The position numbers and the translations under genes are program-made. The notes below the pieces were generated by a model. That model had not been told where the DNA came from, ran no database searches, and saw only the letters and a program-made list of their open reading frames with translations. Below are positions 37,816 through 47,876 of a stretch of 64,000 bases of DNA, piece by piece. The DNA comes from Thalassotalea sp. HSM 43 (GTDB taxonomy: Bacteria > Pseudomonadota > Gammaproteobacteria > Enterobacterales > Alteromonadaceae), in NCBI RefSeq assembly GCF_004752005.1, contig NZ_CP038493.1, positions 2,876,302 through 2,940,301 of the forward strand, read 5' to 3'. The number at the start of each line of letters is the position of its first letter. The stretch's first letter is position 1.

Positions 37816-39204
37816 ATGAAAGCTACAGGCATTAAAATAGACTCTTTGGTTCTAATTTTTTCCTTTATTATTTTTGCCCAGTTACTCACCTTTGTTATTC
37901 CCCAAGGCAGCTTTGAGCGTGAACCATTTGCAAAGAATCCTAGCCATGAAATTGTCGTCGCTGGTACCTATGATATGCTGCCAGCAGATGAGCATGTAAG
38001 CTTACCTTTATGGCATTTTCTGGATGCGATTACTAAGGGAATGGCTGAAGCACAAGACATTATATTTTTGATTTTTATTGTCGGTGGCGTGATTGAAGTG
38101 GTACGTAAAACCGGCGCCATCGATGCAGCATTAATGTCGGCTGTTCACAAGATGGGACACAATCCAAGTGTATTAATATTGGGCTGTTTTGCCATGTTTG
38201 GTCTTGGTTCATTTACCATAGGTATGGGGGAGGAATATGTACCATTAATACCTATTCTTGTATCTATGGCTTTGGTGATGAGAATGGATGCGATGGTCGC
38301 AATGGCGATGGTTTGGATCCCTTATGGTATAGGCTGGGGCTGTGCCGGTATAAACCCTTTTAATGTATTAATTGCGCAAAACATTGCCGGTATCCCATTA
38401 ACATCAGGTTGGGAAATTCGTGCTTTAATGATGTTGGCTTTCTTGGCTCTGGGATTTCATCATACTTATCGTTATGCCATGCGAGTTAAAAATGATCCCA
38501 GTAAAAGCCTACTTAGCGACGTTAATTATGACGAAGGTTTTACACCGCCCGATGACACCAAAATGAATCTTACACGAACAATGATACTCATTGTTTTTAT
38601 GGCTGGAATAGGGCTCTTTATTTGGGGCTCCGCTAAATATGGTTGGTATATCACCGAGTTAAATACCATATTCTTAGGTATTGGTTTAGTTGCAGCAATG
38701 ATAGGTCGATTGGGTGCTACAAACACCAGTGAAGCTTTCCTCAAAGGTGCAAGTCTTATGATTGGTGCAGCTTTAATTGTAGGTTTTGCCCGCACCATAT
38801 CCGTAGTTTTAGCCGATGGGCAAATTCTCGATAGTATTGTAAATAGTGTTGCGCAATTACTGCAGGGTGTTCCGGCTGAAGTATCAGGTATTGGCATGTT
38901 ACTTGTGCAATCGCTATGTAATTTCTTTATTCCTTCGGGCTCTGGTCAGGCGTTTGTGACCATGCCAATCATGTCGCCTCTCGCTACATTAACAGGTGTC
39001 CCACAGCAAACTGCGGTGCTGGCATTTCAGTTTGGCGATGGTTTTACGAATATGTTTGTACCAACCAGTGCTCTTCTTATGGGCGGACTTGCATTAGGCA
39101 GAGTACCTTACATCGCTTGGTTACGATTTATCATGCCGTTAATGGTTAAAATCCTGCTACTCGCGTCAGTATTTATTGTGTTATCTATTCATTTTCCGTT
39201 TTAA
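37816..39204 (+). CDS. YfcC family membrane transporter
   Basis: A 462-residue multi-spanning membrane protein of the YfcC/DcuC-like family of carboxylate or amino-acid transporters. ATG at 37816 has a GGAA site and gives MKATGIKIDSLVLIFSFI. About twelve hydrophobic segments are visible, with GMGEEYVPLIP and QSLCNFFIPSGSGQAFVTMPI as family-type conserved motifs. The substrate is not shown. It lies between two copies of a 17-bp repeat and could be a recently moved gene. Confidence 0.85.
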   Translation: MKATGIKIDSLVLIFSFIIFAQLLTFVIPQGSFEREPFAKNPSHEIVVAGTYDMLPADEHVSLPLWHFLDAITKGMAEAQDIIFLIFIVGGVIEVVRKTGAIDAALMSAVHKMGHNPSVLILGCFAMFGLGSFTIGMGEEYVPLIPILVSMALVMRMDAMVAMAMVWIPYGIGWGCAGINPFNVLIAQNIAGIPLTSGWEIRALMMLAFLALGFHHTYRYAMRVKNDPSKSLLSDVNYDEGFTPPDDTKMNLTRTMILIVFMAGIGLFIWGSAKYGWYITELNTIFLGIGLVAAMIGRLGATNTSEAFLKGASLMIGAALIVGFARTISVVLADGQILDSIVNSVAQLLQGVPAEVSGIGMLLVQSLCNFFIPSGSGQAFVTMPIMSPLATLTGVPQQTAVLAFQFGDGFTNMFVPTSALLMGGLALGRVPYIAWLRFIMPLMVKILLLASVFIVLSIHFPF

Positions 39205-39244
39205 CAGCTTTATGAGAGTAAGTACTTAGGGGGGCTATATTAGA

Positions 39245-39261
39245 TGACGCACAGGATGTGC
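39245..39261 (+). repeat. TGACGCACAGGATGTGC repeat, copy 2
   Basis: Second exact copy of the repeat at 37683-37699, in the same orientation, 40 bp after the transporter gene. Confidence 0.75.
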
Positions 39262-39320
39262 CAATGCAATTGGCTTCATGGATGAAGGTTGTGTCTTTGT
39301 GGCGGTGCTATTTGTTCTGC

Positions 39321-39443
39321 TTCCGGGCATAAATACATCCCTGATAAATACCCTCTCAGGCTATCCTGCCTTCCGGGCATAAATACATCCCTGATAAATA
39401 CCCTCTCAGGCTATCCTGCCTTCCGGGCATAAATACATCCCTG
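39321..39443 (+). repeat. 50-bp tandem repeat, 2.5 copies
   Basis: The unit starts TTCCGGGCATAAATACATCC at 39321, 39371 and 39421, with exact 50-bp periodicity; the third copy stops after about 23 bp. No spacer of different sequence lies between the units, so it is not a CRISPR. It sits between the transporter gene and the cobA terminator. Confidence 0.9.
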
Positions 39444-39446
39444 TAT

Positions 39447-39480
39447 AAAAAAAAGCCAGGGTTAATACCCTGGCAAAAAG
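39447..39480. terminator. Terminator at cobA end
   Basis: GCCAGGGT (39455-39462) pairs with ACCCTGGC (39467-39474). The A-run at 39447-39454 is a T-run for the reverse-strand cobA gene, and an A-run follows on the other side. Confidence 0.85.
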
Positions 39481-40344
39481 TTACGCATAATTTTTCATTG
39501 ATGCGATTTTGGAAGTTCTGTTCTTGGCGTGTTCAGCCTCTTTACTTAAAAAGTATGCTGGTTGTTTGCTTGATAGTTGATGCTGTTGTAAAACGTCTAC
39601 AACCGCACCCATCACGATAAGGCTTGGTGCTTTGATGTTGTTGTCATCAATGCACTGGTTGATTTTTGCAAGTGTGGTGCGCCACACTTGTTGACTGTTT
39701 TGTGTACCTCGATAAACAATCGCCACGGGTGTATCAGGGCTTTTCCCGTGCTCTAGCAATTTAGATTCTATAATGCCGGCATTGCCTATACCCATATAAA
39801 ACACTAGCGTCTGCTTACTATTGACGTATTCATGCCAAGGTAAATCAAGTTCACCGTCGTGTTTAAAATGGCCAGTGATAAAACTGCAGCTGTAGGCAAC
39901 ATCGCGATGCGTTAAAGGGATACCAGCATAACTCGTTGCCCCACTTGCGGCGGTAATACCCGGGATAACATGACAGTTCACATCGTGCTCGAGCAGATGA
40001 TCAATTTCTTCAGAGCCACGTCCAAAAATAAAGCTATCACCGCCTTTAAGGCGAACAACCTTGAGGCCTTGCTTGGCTTTGGTTAGTAGCGTGTCGTTGA
40101 TCTGTTGTTGACTCACACATTGCTTGTGTACCGCCTTGCCTACGTATAAACGCTGGCAATTGGCTGGGGTCAAATTGACAATCTCACGACTAACCAGACG
40201 ATCATAAATAATGACGTCAGCTTGCTGCAAAAAACGCATCGCTTTTATGGTCAATAATTCGGCGTCGCCTGGGCCGGCACCTATCAGTGCGACTTCGCCA
40301 GCAACAAATTGTGATTTAGCCTGAATTTTAGTTAATGAATCCAT
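39481..40344 (-). CDS. cobA: Uroporphyrinogen-III C-methyltransferase
   Basis: A 287-residue SAM-dependent enzyme that methylates uroporphyrinogen III to precorrin-2, on the way to siroheme or cobalamin. Conserved regions VALIGAGPGDAELLT, DRLVS, VRLKGGDSFIFGRG and GITAASG are all present, and length fits the single-function type. No cysG-like oxidase domain is fused. No sulphite or nitrite reductase genes are nearby. Confidence 0.95.
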   Translation of the reverse strand: MDSLTKIQAKSQFVAGEVALIGAGPGDAELLTIKAMRFLQQADVIIYDRLVSREIVNLTPANCQRLYVGKAVHKQCVSQQQINDTLLTKAKQGLKVVRLKGGDSFIFGRGSEEIDHLLEHDVNCHVIPGITAASGATSYAGIPLTHRDVAYSCSFITGHFKHDGELDLPWHEYVNSKQTLVFYMGIGNAGIIESKLLEHGKSPDTPVAIVYRGTQNSQQVWRTTLAKINQCIDDNNIKAPSLIVMGAVVDVLQQHQLSSKQPAYFLSKEAEHAKNRTSKIASMKNYA

Positions 40345-40452
40345 TAGTCATCTTAAGACAGGCTATGCGGTGCCGGTCATTGCAATATGTGTTGAAGTTG
40401 TTAATCTTGGGGTAACTATACCTTGATATTAATAACCATAAAGAATCGTATT

Positions 40453-41799
40453 GTGCTTTTATATGTTAAAAAGTTATTAAGTGTCGTTGCTTTGCTGACA
40501 CTTAGTTTTATCTCCATAGCCCAGCAAAGTGATGACTTAGTTAAGAAATTCAACATCTTGCCATTACAGCAACGCGCTGAAGTGGTTGATCAAATCTTGC
40601 AAAAACGCGTTGATACCTTGTTGCCACAATTAATGCGCCGTTCAAATATTGATATGTGGGTATTAATCTCTCGTGAATATAACGAAGATCCTGTTTTAGA
40701 AACCATGCTACCGGGCGATTGGTTTGGTGCCCGTCGCAGAACCATTTTAGTGTTTACCGACCTAGGTAAAGAGCAGGGCGTGCGTGCTGAAGCGATATCT
40801 ACCTATGATGTATCAGGGGTGTTTAAAAAGGCATGGGATAAAACCACCGAGCCCAATCAAATGCAAGCGCTGGTAAAACTGATAGACCGCTATCAACCAA
40901 ATCGCATTGGTATTAATGTGTCAGATACATATGGTCTTGCCGATGGTTTAGCAGCAAGTGATAAACAATTATTGCAGCGTCATTTACCCGCGAATTTATC
41001 GCAACGTTTGGTATCGGCAGAAGAGTTGGCGGTGAGCTGGCTAGATACCCGTATTGATGAAGAGGTCGAAATGCATCGCAATTTGGTTGGCTTAACCAAG
41101 GCGATTATTCATGAGGGCTTTTCGACCAAGGTCATACGTCCACGTAAAACCACCATTGGTGATTTAGTCTGGTGGTTTCGTGAGCGCGTAAATGGTTTAG
41201 GGCTCGATACTTGGTTTCAACCTGCGATTCGTTTGCAGCGCAAATACAAAAAAATGGGGGTAAGCCAAGACCCTGACGAAATCATTATGCCAGGTGATTT
41301 GTTGCATGTAGATTTTGGTATTCATTATTTACGCCTCAACAGCGATATTCAGCAACATGCCTATGTATTAAAAGCGCAAGAAAAAACCGCGCCGCGATAC
41401 CTAAAGCAGGCGCTGGGAGAAGGCAATAAATTACAAGACCTGTTATTAAAGCAATTTAAACCCGGTCGCAGTGGTAATGAAATTTTATCCCGTGCTAGAG
41501 AACAGGCTTTACTTGCTGGCTTGCGCCCTATGATCTATACCCATCCAATTGGCTATCATGGCCATGGTGCAGGTACCACTATAGGCAAGTGGGATTCTCA
41601 GCATGGTGTCGCGGGCGATGGCGACCGTAAGATATATCCTGATGCGGCGTATTCAATTGAATTGAATGTCACAACCTTTGTTAAGGAGTGGCAAAAAGAC
41701 GTGATGATAATGCTCGAAGAAAACGCTTTTTATAATGGCGATAAAGTTGAGTATTTGGTGCCAAGGCAAAACAATCTAATTTTAATTAACTACAAATAA
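40453..41799 (+). CDS. Exported M24 metallopeptidase (Xaa-Pro type)
   Basis: A protein of about 448 residues: a signal peptide (MLLYVKKLLSVVALLTLSFISIAQQ if started at GTG 40453; a TTG at 40423 adds ten residues), an N-terminal creatinase-like domain and a C-terminal M24 pita-bread fold. Metal ligands are visible as the aspartates in LHVDFGIHYLRLNSD, the histidine in YHGHGAG, and glutamates in SIELNV and MLEEN. It is probably an exported aminopeptidase active on Xaa-Pro. No ATG occurs near the start. Confidence 0.85.
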   Translation: MLLYVKKLLSVVALLTLSFISIAQQSDDLVKKFNILPLQQRAEVVDQILQKRVDTLLPQLMRRSNIDMWVLISREYNEDPVLETMLPGDWFGARRRTILVFTDLGKEQGVRAEAISTYDVSGVFKKAWDKTTEPNQMQALVKLIDRYQPNRIGINVSDTYGLADGLAASDKQLLQRHLPANLSQRLVSAEELAVSWLDTRIDEEVEMHRNLVGLTKAIIHEGFSTKVIRPRKTTIGDLVWWFRERVNGLGLDTWFQPAIRLQRKYKKMGVSQDPDEIIMPGDLLHVDFGIHYLRLNSDIQQHAYVLKAQEKTAPRYLKQALGEGNKLQDLLLKQFKPGRSGNEILSRAREQALLAGLRPMIYTHPIGYHGHGAGTTIGKWDSQHGVAGDGDRKIYPDAAYSIELNVTTFVKEWQKDVMIMLEENAFYNGDKVEYLVPRQNNLILINYK

Positions 41800-41826
41800 A
41801 AAAAAGGCTGCAGATGCAGCCTTTTT
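41798..41826. terminator. Bidirectional terminator
   Basis: AAAAAAAGGCTGC (41798-41810) pairs with GCAGCCTTTTTT (41815-41826) around AGAT, between convergent genes. Confidence 0.9.
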
Positions 41827-41845
41827 TATTGAATCTATTTTGTGA

Positions 41846-42652
41846 TTACAGCTTTTTCATCGCCGGCGTAAGGTGAGGACGAATATCGGTTAGGATATTC
41901 TTTAATACGCGAGCGTTTGCTGCAACGGTATTACCACTTTTAGCGTGGTTGTTGCCACCGGCAAAGTCGCAAACCAATCCACCCGCTTCAATAACCAATA
42001 GTTCACCAGCAGCGGTATCCCAAGGTTTTAGACCAAGTTCAAAGTAACCGTCAATACGACCTGCCGCAACATAAGCTAAATCAAGCGCCGCAGAACCTGC
42101 TCGACGCATGTCAGCGGTTTTCGCGAATAAGTCTTTGAACATACCAAGGTAGGCATCAATGCTGGCTTTTTGCTTGAAAGGGAAGCCGGTAGCCAATACG
42201 GTACCGTTTAATTCTTTCATATTGTTTACGCGAATACGCACATTATTTAGTTGTGCGCCTTTACCACGGCTGGCGGTGAATAATTCACCACGGATTGGAT
42301 CGTAAATAACGGCTTGGTCTAGTTTGCCTTTAACTTTAAGGGCAATAGATACGGCAAAGTGAGGAATGCCTTTAACAAAGTTGGTGGTACCATCAAGAGG
42401 ATCGATGACCCATTGGTAGTCAGCATCTTTACCCGCAATAATACCGCGTTCTTCGGAAATAATAGAATGATCAGGATACGACTTTAAAATAGTATCGATG
42501 ATGATCTGCTCAGCTTGTGTATCAACATTAGTAACAAAATCGTTGCTACCTTTGGCTTCTATTTCTATCTTGTCCGTTTGCTCAAAAGTGCGAGCAATAA
42601 CGTTACCGGCACTACGCGCAGCGCGCACAGCGATATTCAGCATTGGATGCAT
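41846..42652 (-). CDS. suhB: Inositol-1-monophosphatase
   Basis: A 268-residue Mg-dependent phosphatase, also known as a factor in ribosomal RNA antitermination complexes. The metal-binding motif is WVIDPLDGTTNFVKG (about 82-96), the second motif is WDTAAGELLVIEAGG (about 214), and SEERG is near 66. It is divergent from trmJ, an arrangement shared with E. coli. Confidence 0.95.
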   Translation of the reverse strand: MHPMLNIAVRAARSAGNVIARTFEQTDKIEIEAKGSNDFVTNVDTQAEQIIIDTILKSYPDHSIISEERGIIAGKDADYQWVIDPLDGTTNFVKGIPHFAVSIALKVKGKLDQAVIYDPIRGELFTASRGKGAQLNNVRIRVNNMKELNGTVLATGFPFKQKASIDAYLGMFKDLFAKTADMRRAGSAALDLAYVAAGRIDGYFELGLKPWDTAAGELLVIEAGGLVCDFAGGNNHAKSGNTVAANARVLKNILTDIRPHLTPAMKKL

Positions 42653-42993
42653 GTGTGACTACCTTATTTTAGAAAGAACAATTTTGACCAGTCTCATTCG
42701 CTGGTCTGCAAAACGGCGCGCAGTATAACAAATGCGAATTAAAAAAGCGATAGAGGATCAAAACTGTTGGAAGTTGGCTAATAGTTATAGTTCAATCATA
42801 GCTATTTTCAACTTAACCCCTTTGCTAACAAGGCTTTTACTTTTTATAAACAAAAGCAAGGTGTCATAAATAAATGCTCTAATAAGAGCAAATAATTTTG
42901 ATCTTTTTTGTTAACGAAATATGCTAATTTTAACGACAGGAAATCTTGTGCTGTGTTAAAATCGCGGCAATTTTCCAAATCAAGAAACAAATT
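42653..42993. other. Divergent spacer between suhB and trmJ
   Basis: A 341-bp AT-rich spacer that must hold both promoters. The only structure seen is a small hairpin TGCTCT/AGAGCA (42875-42880, 42885-42890). No gene is visible. Confidence 0.4.
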
Positions 42994-43728
42994 ATGTTAG
43001 ATAACGTTCGAATTGTACTGGTAAACACCTCTGATTGCCGCAATATGGGCAGCGCTGCTCGGGCGATGAAAACCATGGGCCTGAAAAACCTGTATTTGGT
43101 TGACCCTATGGAGATGCCGAACGGCCAAGCGCAAGCTTTGGCGGCGGGTGCGACAGATGTATTAGCCAATGCTAAAGTGGTAAGCACATTGGAAGAAGCA
43201 ATCACCGATTGTGGTTTGGTTGTTGGCACCAGTGCTCGCTCGCGCACCTTACCTTGGCCTATGCTTGAGCCAAGAGAGTGCGGTGCCAAAATGGTCGAAG
43301 AAGGGCAGACATACCCTGTCGCTTTGGTGTTTGGTCGCGAAAGCAGTGGCTTAACCAATGATGAATTACAACTTTGTCATTATCATGTATGTATTCCGGC
43401 AAACCCTGAATACAGCTCATTGAATCTAGCGATGGCAGTACAAACGTTAAGTTATGAAGTGCGCGTGAACTATTTGCAAAGTGTTGACGCTCAGCATCAA
43501 CCTAAGCCAGAGCAAGACAGCGAAGAGCAGTATCCTTTGGTCGATGAAACGGAACGTTTTTATCAGCATTTTGAATCAGCGATGGAAAAGACCGGCTTTA
43601 TTCAGCCGAAGCATCCAGGCATGATCATGACGAAAGTACGTCGTTTGTTTAACCGTGCCCGACCTGATGGCAAAGAGCTAAAAATGCTTCGCGGCATTTT
43701 AGCGTCAATCGATAAGTCGGTAAAATAA
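42994..43728 (+). CDS. trmJ: tRNA (cytidine/uridine-2'-O-)-methyltransferase
   Basis: A 244-residue SPOUT methyltransferase that modifies position 32 of tRNA. ATG at 42994 gives [20 protein letters not shown], the usual start; a TTG or other start at 42946 is less likely. SpoU-type motifs are [34 protein letters not shown] and [17 protein letters not shown]. It is 23 bp upstream of cysE. Confidence 0.96.
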   Translation: MLDNVRIVLVNTSDCRNMGSAARAMKTMGLKNLYLVDPMEMPNGQAQALAAGATDVLANAKVVSTLEEAITDCGLVVGTSARSRTLPWPMLEPRECGAKMVEEGQTYPVALVFGRESSGLTNDELQLCHYHVCIPANPEYSSLNLAMAVQTLSYEVRVNYLQSVDAQHQPKPEQDSEEQYPLVDETERFYQHFESAMEKTGFIQPKHPGMIMTKVRRLFNRARPDGKELKMLRGILASIDKSVK

Positions 43729-43751
43729 GCAGCAACTAAATTAGGACAACT

Positions 43752-44558
43752 ATGTTTGCTAGAATCAGAGAAGATATAAAAAGCGTATTTGACCGCGACC
43801 CAGCGGCTCGAACCACGTTTGAAGTGCTTACCAACTATCCGGGGCTTCATGCCATTTGGGGGCATTGTCTATCGTCTTGGTTATGGCAAAAAAATCTTAA
43901 ATTACTGGCGCGCATAGTTTCAACGCTAATACGTTGGGTTACCGGTGTCGAAATTCACCCAGGTGCAACCATTGGTCGTCGCTTTTTTATTGATCACGGC
44001 ATGGGCATCGTTATTGGTGAAACCGCTGAGATTGGCGATGATTGCACGATTTACCATGGCGTCACGTTAGGTGGTACCAGTTGGGATGCCGGTAAACGTC
44101 ATCCTACCTTAGGTAATAATGTGGTGATTGGTGCTGGCGCAAAAGTCTTAGGGCCGTTAAGTGTTGGCGCGAATGCCAGAATTGGTTCTAACGCCGTGGT
44201 TGTTAAAGATGTGCCAAGCGGCGCGACCGTGGTCGGTATTCCCGGGCGTGTGGTTAGCAATGGTCATGATGCCGAGCAAGACAAGCGTAATGAGTTAGCC
44301 AGTAAATATGGTTTTGATGCCTACGCTGTATCAGAAGATAATCCAGATCCGGTTGCCAAAGCCATTGGTCGAGTGCTTGATCACGTCAATCTGATGGACG
44401 CAAAATTGCAGGAAATGACCTGCGAATTAAATAAATTAGGTGGTAATGTTTGCGAAGACGAACTGCCTGAATTACATGTCACCGAGTTTGCCGAAGCTGA
44501 AAAGAGTGCCGCCAAACGTCGTCAATCCGAACAAGAAAAGTTTGATCCTAAAATTTAA
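43752..44558 (+). CDS. cysE: Serine O-acetyltransferase
   Basis: A 268-residue enzyme that makes O-acetylserine, the precursor of cysteine. A short N-terminal helical region precedes a left-handed beta-helix of hexapeptide repeats, with the catalytic motif [20 protein letters not shown]. The C-terminus after about 190 is longer and charged. It comes before the ISC operon, which needs cysteine as sulphur donor. Confidence 0.95.
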   Translation: MFARIREDIKSVFDRDPAARTTFEVLTNYPGLHAIWGHCLSSWLWQKNLKLLARIVSTLIRWVTGVEIHPGATIGRRFFIDHGMGIVIGETAEIGDDCTIYHGVTLGGTSWDAGKRHPTLGNNVVIGAGAKVLGPLSVGANARIGSNAVVVKDVPSGATVVGIPGRVVSNGHDAEQDKRNELASKYGFDAYAVSEDNPDPVAKAIGRVLDHVNLMDAKLQEMTCELNKLGGNVCEDELPELHVTEFAEAEKSAAKRRQSEQEKFDPKI

Positions 44559-44574
44559 ACTTGCCGTAACAATA

Positions 44575-44649
44575 ATTCCTTAGTAAAATAGTCAGGTATT
44601 AGTTTGACTATTTTATGTGGGTATTTAGTTGACTATTTTGTATGGATAA
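44575..44649 (+). promoter_or_regulatory. Three abutting IscR type-1-like sites
   Basis: Three 25-bp segments (44575-44599, 44600-44624, 44625-44649) match the IscR type 1 consensus to different degrees with no gap between them. The first has TAGTCAGGTAT at its 3' half; the second and third have TTTGACTATTTT or TTGACTATTTT as 5' halves. The third contains the iscR -35 box. Apo- or holo-IscR binding here would repress the operon. Confidence 0.7.
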
Positions 44650-44656
44650 GTAAAAT
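44629..44656 (+). promoter_or_regulatory. iscR promoter
   Basis: TTGACT (44629-44634) and TAAAAT (44651-44656) are separated by 16 bp. The -35 lies inside the third IscR-like site. The expected start of transcription is near 44663, giving a leader of about 120 nt. Confidence 0.75.
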
Positions 44657-44782
44657 GCGCTGTGATTAATACATACAGGCTACATTTTGCCACATTTTTT
44701 GCGCTAAATACCCCCTTTAACTGTAACAATAATGTAATAGCAAAATTGCTATGGTTAGAGCATTTTACTTCAGGTTGAGAAC

Positions 44783-45289
44783 ATGAAACTGACTTCTAAA
44801 GGTCGCTATGCCGTTACCGCTATGCTGGATGTTGCTATCCATGCTGAAAGTGGTCCTGTGCCTTTGGCGGATATATCTGAAAGGCAAGGTATCTCGCTGT
44901 CTTATTTAGAGCAGCTGTTTTCAAAGCTACGTAAACATGGCTTGGTTAGCAGTGTGCGAGGTCCTGGTGGCGGTTACCGCCTAGGTCGCTGTTCAGCAAA
45001 GATTGCTGTTGCCGATGTGATAAGTGCCGTTGATGAGAGTGTCGATGCGACTCGATGTCAAGGCCAAGGCAACTGTCAAGGCGGCCATAAATGTTTAACC
45101 CACAATTTGTGGAACGATTTAAGTGAACGCATTGCCGATTTTCTAAGCGGTATCACCTTAAGTGAGCTCGTAAATCAAGGCGATGTACAGCAAGTTTCGG
45201 AACGTCAGGATGCTGAATACATTAGTAATCACCAGCAAAAACCCGTCGGAACCGTGATATCAACGAAAAGCATTATTAACGAGTGGTAA
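44783..45289 (+). CDS. iscR: Fe-S cluster regulator IscR
   Basis: A 168-residue Rrf2-family regulator. An N-terminal winged helix ([16 protein letters not shown]...[15 protein letters not shown]) is followed by three cysteines (about 92, 98, 104) in [17 protein letters not shown], which hold a [2Fe-2S] cluster. With cluster it represses its own operon, so Fe-S demand relieves repression. It heads the ISC operon. Confidence 0.98.
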   Translation: MKLTSKGRYAVTAMLDVAIHAESGPVPLADISERQGISLSYLEQLFSKLRKHGLVSSVRGPGGGYRLGRCSAKIAVADVISAVDESVDATRCQGQGNCQGGHKCLTHNLWNDLSERIADFLSGITLSELVNQGDVQQVSERQDAEYISNHQQKPVGTVISTKSIINEW

Positions 45290-45319
45290 TACACCCGTTT
45301 ACGTAAGAGAGAATTTTTG

Positions 45320-46534
45320 ATGAAGTTACCTATTTACCTAGATTATTCAGCAACAACGCCAGTAGACAAACGTGTTGCTGATAAGATGGTGCAATACATG
45401 ACCAATGATGGCATTTTTGGCAACCCAGCGTCTCGCTCGCACAAGTTTGGTTGGCAAGCAGAAGAAGCAGTTGATATCGCTCGAAATCAAATTGCTGATT
45501 TAATCAATGCCGATCCTCGTGAAATTGTATTCACCTCTGGTGCAACAGAATCAGATAACCTAGCGATTAAAGGCGCTGCTAATTTTTACAGCAAAAAAGG
45601 TAAGCACGTTATTACCTGTAAAACTGAGCATAAAGCCGTACTTGACACCTGTCGTGAACTTGAGCGTCAAGGTTTTGAAGTAACTTACCTAGACCCAGAA
45701 GCTGATGGTCTAATCGATTTAGCTAAGTTAGAAGCGGCAATGCGTGATGACACCGTGCTTGTTTCTATCATGCACGTAAACAATGAAATCGGTGTCATTC
45801 AAGACGTCGCAGCAATTGGCGAGTTATGTCGTTCTCGTAAAATCGTATTCCATGTAGATGCGGCACAATCAGTCGGTAAAATTCCGGTAGATATGCAAGC
45901 ATTGAAAGTTGATTTACTGTCGATTTCGGCACACAAAATGTACGGTCCAAAAGGTATCGGTGCATTGTTTGTTCGTCGTAAGCCTCGTATCCGTTTAGAA
46001 GCACAAACACACGGTGGTGGTCACGAGCGTGGTATGCGCAGTGGTACATTGCCGACTCACCAAATCGTTGGTTTTGGTGAAGCATGTCGAGTTGCCAAAG
46101 AAGATATGCAACAAGATCTTGAGCATGTAACGGCTATGCGTGATCGTTTATGGGCTGGTATCAAAGAAATGGACCAAGTATTCGTTAACGGTGATTTCAG
46201 TCAACGTTACCCAGGTAACCTGAATGTGAGCTTTAACTTTGTTGAAGGCGAATCATTAATTATGGCATTGAAAGACTTGGCAGTATCGTCAGGTTCAGCC
46301 TGTACGTCAGCAAGTTTAGAACCATCTTATGTACTGCGTGCTCTTGGTCTTAACGACGAATTAGCACACAGTTCAATCCGTTTCAGCTTTGGTCGGTTCA
46401 CCAAGGTAGAAGAAGTGGATTACGCAATAGAACTTATTAAAAATGCAATTAATCACTTACGTGACATGTCACCACTATGGGAAATGTTCCAAGACGGTGT
46501 TGATTTAGACAAAGTAGAGTGGGTTGGTCACTAG
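45320..46534 (+). CDS. iscS: Cysteine desulfurase IscS
   Basis: A 404-residue PLP enzyme that removes sulphur from cysteine for Fe-S clusters and tRNA thiolation. ATG at 45320 gives a protein of the same length as E. coli IscS; a TTG three bases earlier is less likely. The PLP lysine is in [10 protein letters not shown] (about 206) and the active-site cysteine is in [12 protein letters not shown] (about 328). Confidence 0.98.
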   Translation: MKLPIYLDYSATTPVDKRVADKMVQYMTNDGIFGNPASRSHKFGWQAEEAVDIARNQIADLINADPREIVFTSGATESDNLAIKGAANFYSKKGKHVITCKTEHKAVLDTCRELERQGFEVTYLDPEADGLIDLAKLEAAMRDDTVLVSIMHVNNEIGVIQDVAAIGELCRSRKIVFHVDAAQSVGKIPVDMQALKVDLLSISAHKMYGPKGIGALFVRRKPRIRLEAQTHGGGHERGMRSGTLPTHQIVGFGEACRVAKEDMQQDLEHVTAMRDRLWAGIKEMDQVFVNGDFSQRYPGNLNVSFNFVEGESLIMALKDLAVSSGSACTSASLEPSYVLRALGLNDELAHSSIRFSFGRFTKVEEVDYAIELIKNAINHLRDMSPLWEMFQDGVDLDKVEWVGH

Positions 46535-46565
46535 GTAATTAGTGAAAAGAATTCAGAGGTAAATT

Positions 46566-46949
46566 ATGGCTTATAGTGAAAAAGTTATCGATCATTACGA
46601 GAATCCACGTAACGTAGGTTCATTTGATAAAAACGACCCTAGCGTTGCAACCGGTATGGTAGGCGCACCAGCATGTGGTGACGTAATGAAGTTGCAATTA
46701 AAAATTGATGAGCAAGGTATCATTGAAGACGCAAAATTCAAAACCTACGGTTGTGGTTCTGCTATTGCTTCTAGCTCATTGGTTACTGAGTGGGTTAAAG
46801 GTAAGTCTATTGACGAAGCTGCGGAAATCAAAAACACCGCAATCGCTGAAGAATTAGCGTTACCACCAGTTAAAATTCATTGTTCGATTTTAGCCGAAGA
46901 TGCAATCAAAGCAGCAATCGACGATTACAAAGCGAAGAAAGAAGACTAA
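46566..46949 (+). CDS. iscU: Fe-S cluster scaffold IscU
   Basis: A 127-residue scaffold on which new [2Fe-2S] clusters form. The three cysteines are in PACGDVMKLQL, YGCGSAIASSS and HCSILAEDA, and the LPPVK motif that HscA recognises is present before the third cysteine. Second structural gene of the operon. Confidence 0.98.
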   Translation: MAYSEKVIDHYENPRNVGSFDKNDPSVATGMVGAPACGDVMKLQLKIDEQGIIEDAKFKTYGCGSAIASSSLVTEWVKGKSIDEAAEIKNTAIAEELALPPVKIHCSILAEDAIKAAIDDYKAKKED

Positions 46950-46952
46950 GTT

Positions 46953-47276
46953 ATGGCAATTTCAATGACGCCAGCGGCGTCTGAGCGCGTAAAAACGTTT
47001 TTGCTAAACCGAGGCAAAGGTGTAGGCCTGCGTCTTGGTGTAAAAACGACAGGCTGTTCAGGTCTGGCCTATGTGTTGGAGTTTGTTGATGAAGTTAACC
47101 CAGATGACGCTGTGTTTAATATAGACAGCGTTAAAATCATCATTGATGGTAAGTCATTAGTTCATCTTGATGGTACTGAATTAGACTTCGTCAAAGAAGG
47201 TTTGAACGAAGGTTTTAAATTTACCAATCCAAACGCCAAAGGCGAATGTGGATGTGGTGAAAGCTTCAGCGTGTAA
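46953..47276 (+). CDS. iscA: Fe-S assembly protein IscA
   Basis: A 107-residue A-type carrier that passes clusters on. Conserved cysteines are in TGCSGLAY and ECGCGESF. It is 3 bp after iscU. Confidence 0.97.
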   Translation: MAISMTPAASERVKTFLLNRGKGVGLRLGVKTTGCSGLAYVLEFVDEVNPDDAVFNIDSVKIIIDGKSLVHLDGTELDFVKEGLNEGFKFTNPNAKGECGCGESFSV

Positions 47277-47325
47277 TGAAATCGCAACTTTCAGTTGATT
47301 TTATTCTGTAAAAGAGAATAACACT

Positions 47326-47850
47326 TTGGATTATTTTCAATTGTTTGGTCTTGAGGCCAACTTTGAGCTCGATCTGGCAGAGCTATCTGCAACTTATCAA
47401 GCACTACAAAAAACGGTCCACCCGGACCGTTTTGCACATTCGTCTGCACAAGAACAAATGATTGCGGTGCAAAAGTCTGCAGAAATCAATGATGCTTTCC
47501 AAACCTTAAAGCAACCTATTGCTCGCGGTGAATATTTGCTGACCCAACGTGGTGTCGAACTGCCGTCGGAACAACAAAGCTTTGCTGATGTTGAATTTTT
47601 GATGCAGCAAATGGAGCTAAGGGAAATGCTTGGTGAGGTCGAACACGCCAGTGATCCTGATTCGGCGTTGTTTGCCGCACAAGAAACGCTCGATATCCAA
47701 TCACAAAGTTTATGGCAGCAGCTTAAGGCGAGCATTGTTAGCAACAGCGAAAGCGATAACAAAGCAGCGGCTGAAACCCTGAGAAAGCTAAAGTTTTATC
47801 AAAAATTACAGATAGAGCTTGAACGAATTGAAGACAAGCTGTTCGATTAG
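47326..47850 (+). CDS. hscB: Co-chaperone HscB
   Basis: A 174-residue J-domain protein. It starts with TTG at 47326 after an AAGAG site. The HPD triad is in TVHPDRFAH (about 31-39), and a C-terminal helical domain that binds IscU follows. It stimulates HscA, encoded next. Confidence 0.96.
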   Translation: MDYFQLFGLEANFELDLAELSATYQALQKTVHPDRFAHSSAQEQMIAVQKSAEINDAFQTLKQPIARGEYLLTQRGVELPSEQQSFADVEFLMQQMELREMLGEVEHASDPDSALFAAQETLDIQSQSLWQQLKASIVSNSESDNKAAAETLRKLKFYQKLQIELERIEDKLFD

Positions 47851-47876
47851 AACGGCAAAGAGTACGAATATTAGCT

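Noticed and set aside
39321-39443. Possible CRISPR array
   Set aside because: The 50-bp units are directly adjacent and identical over their whole length, with no unique spacers and no cas genes nearby.
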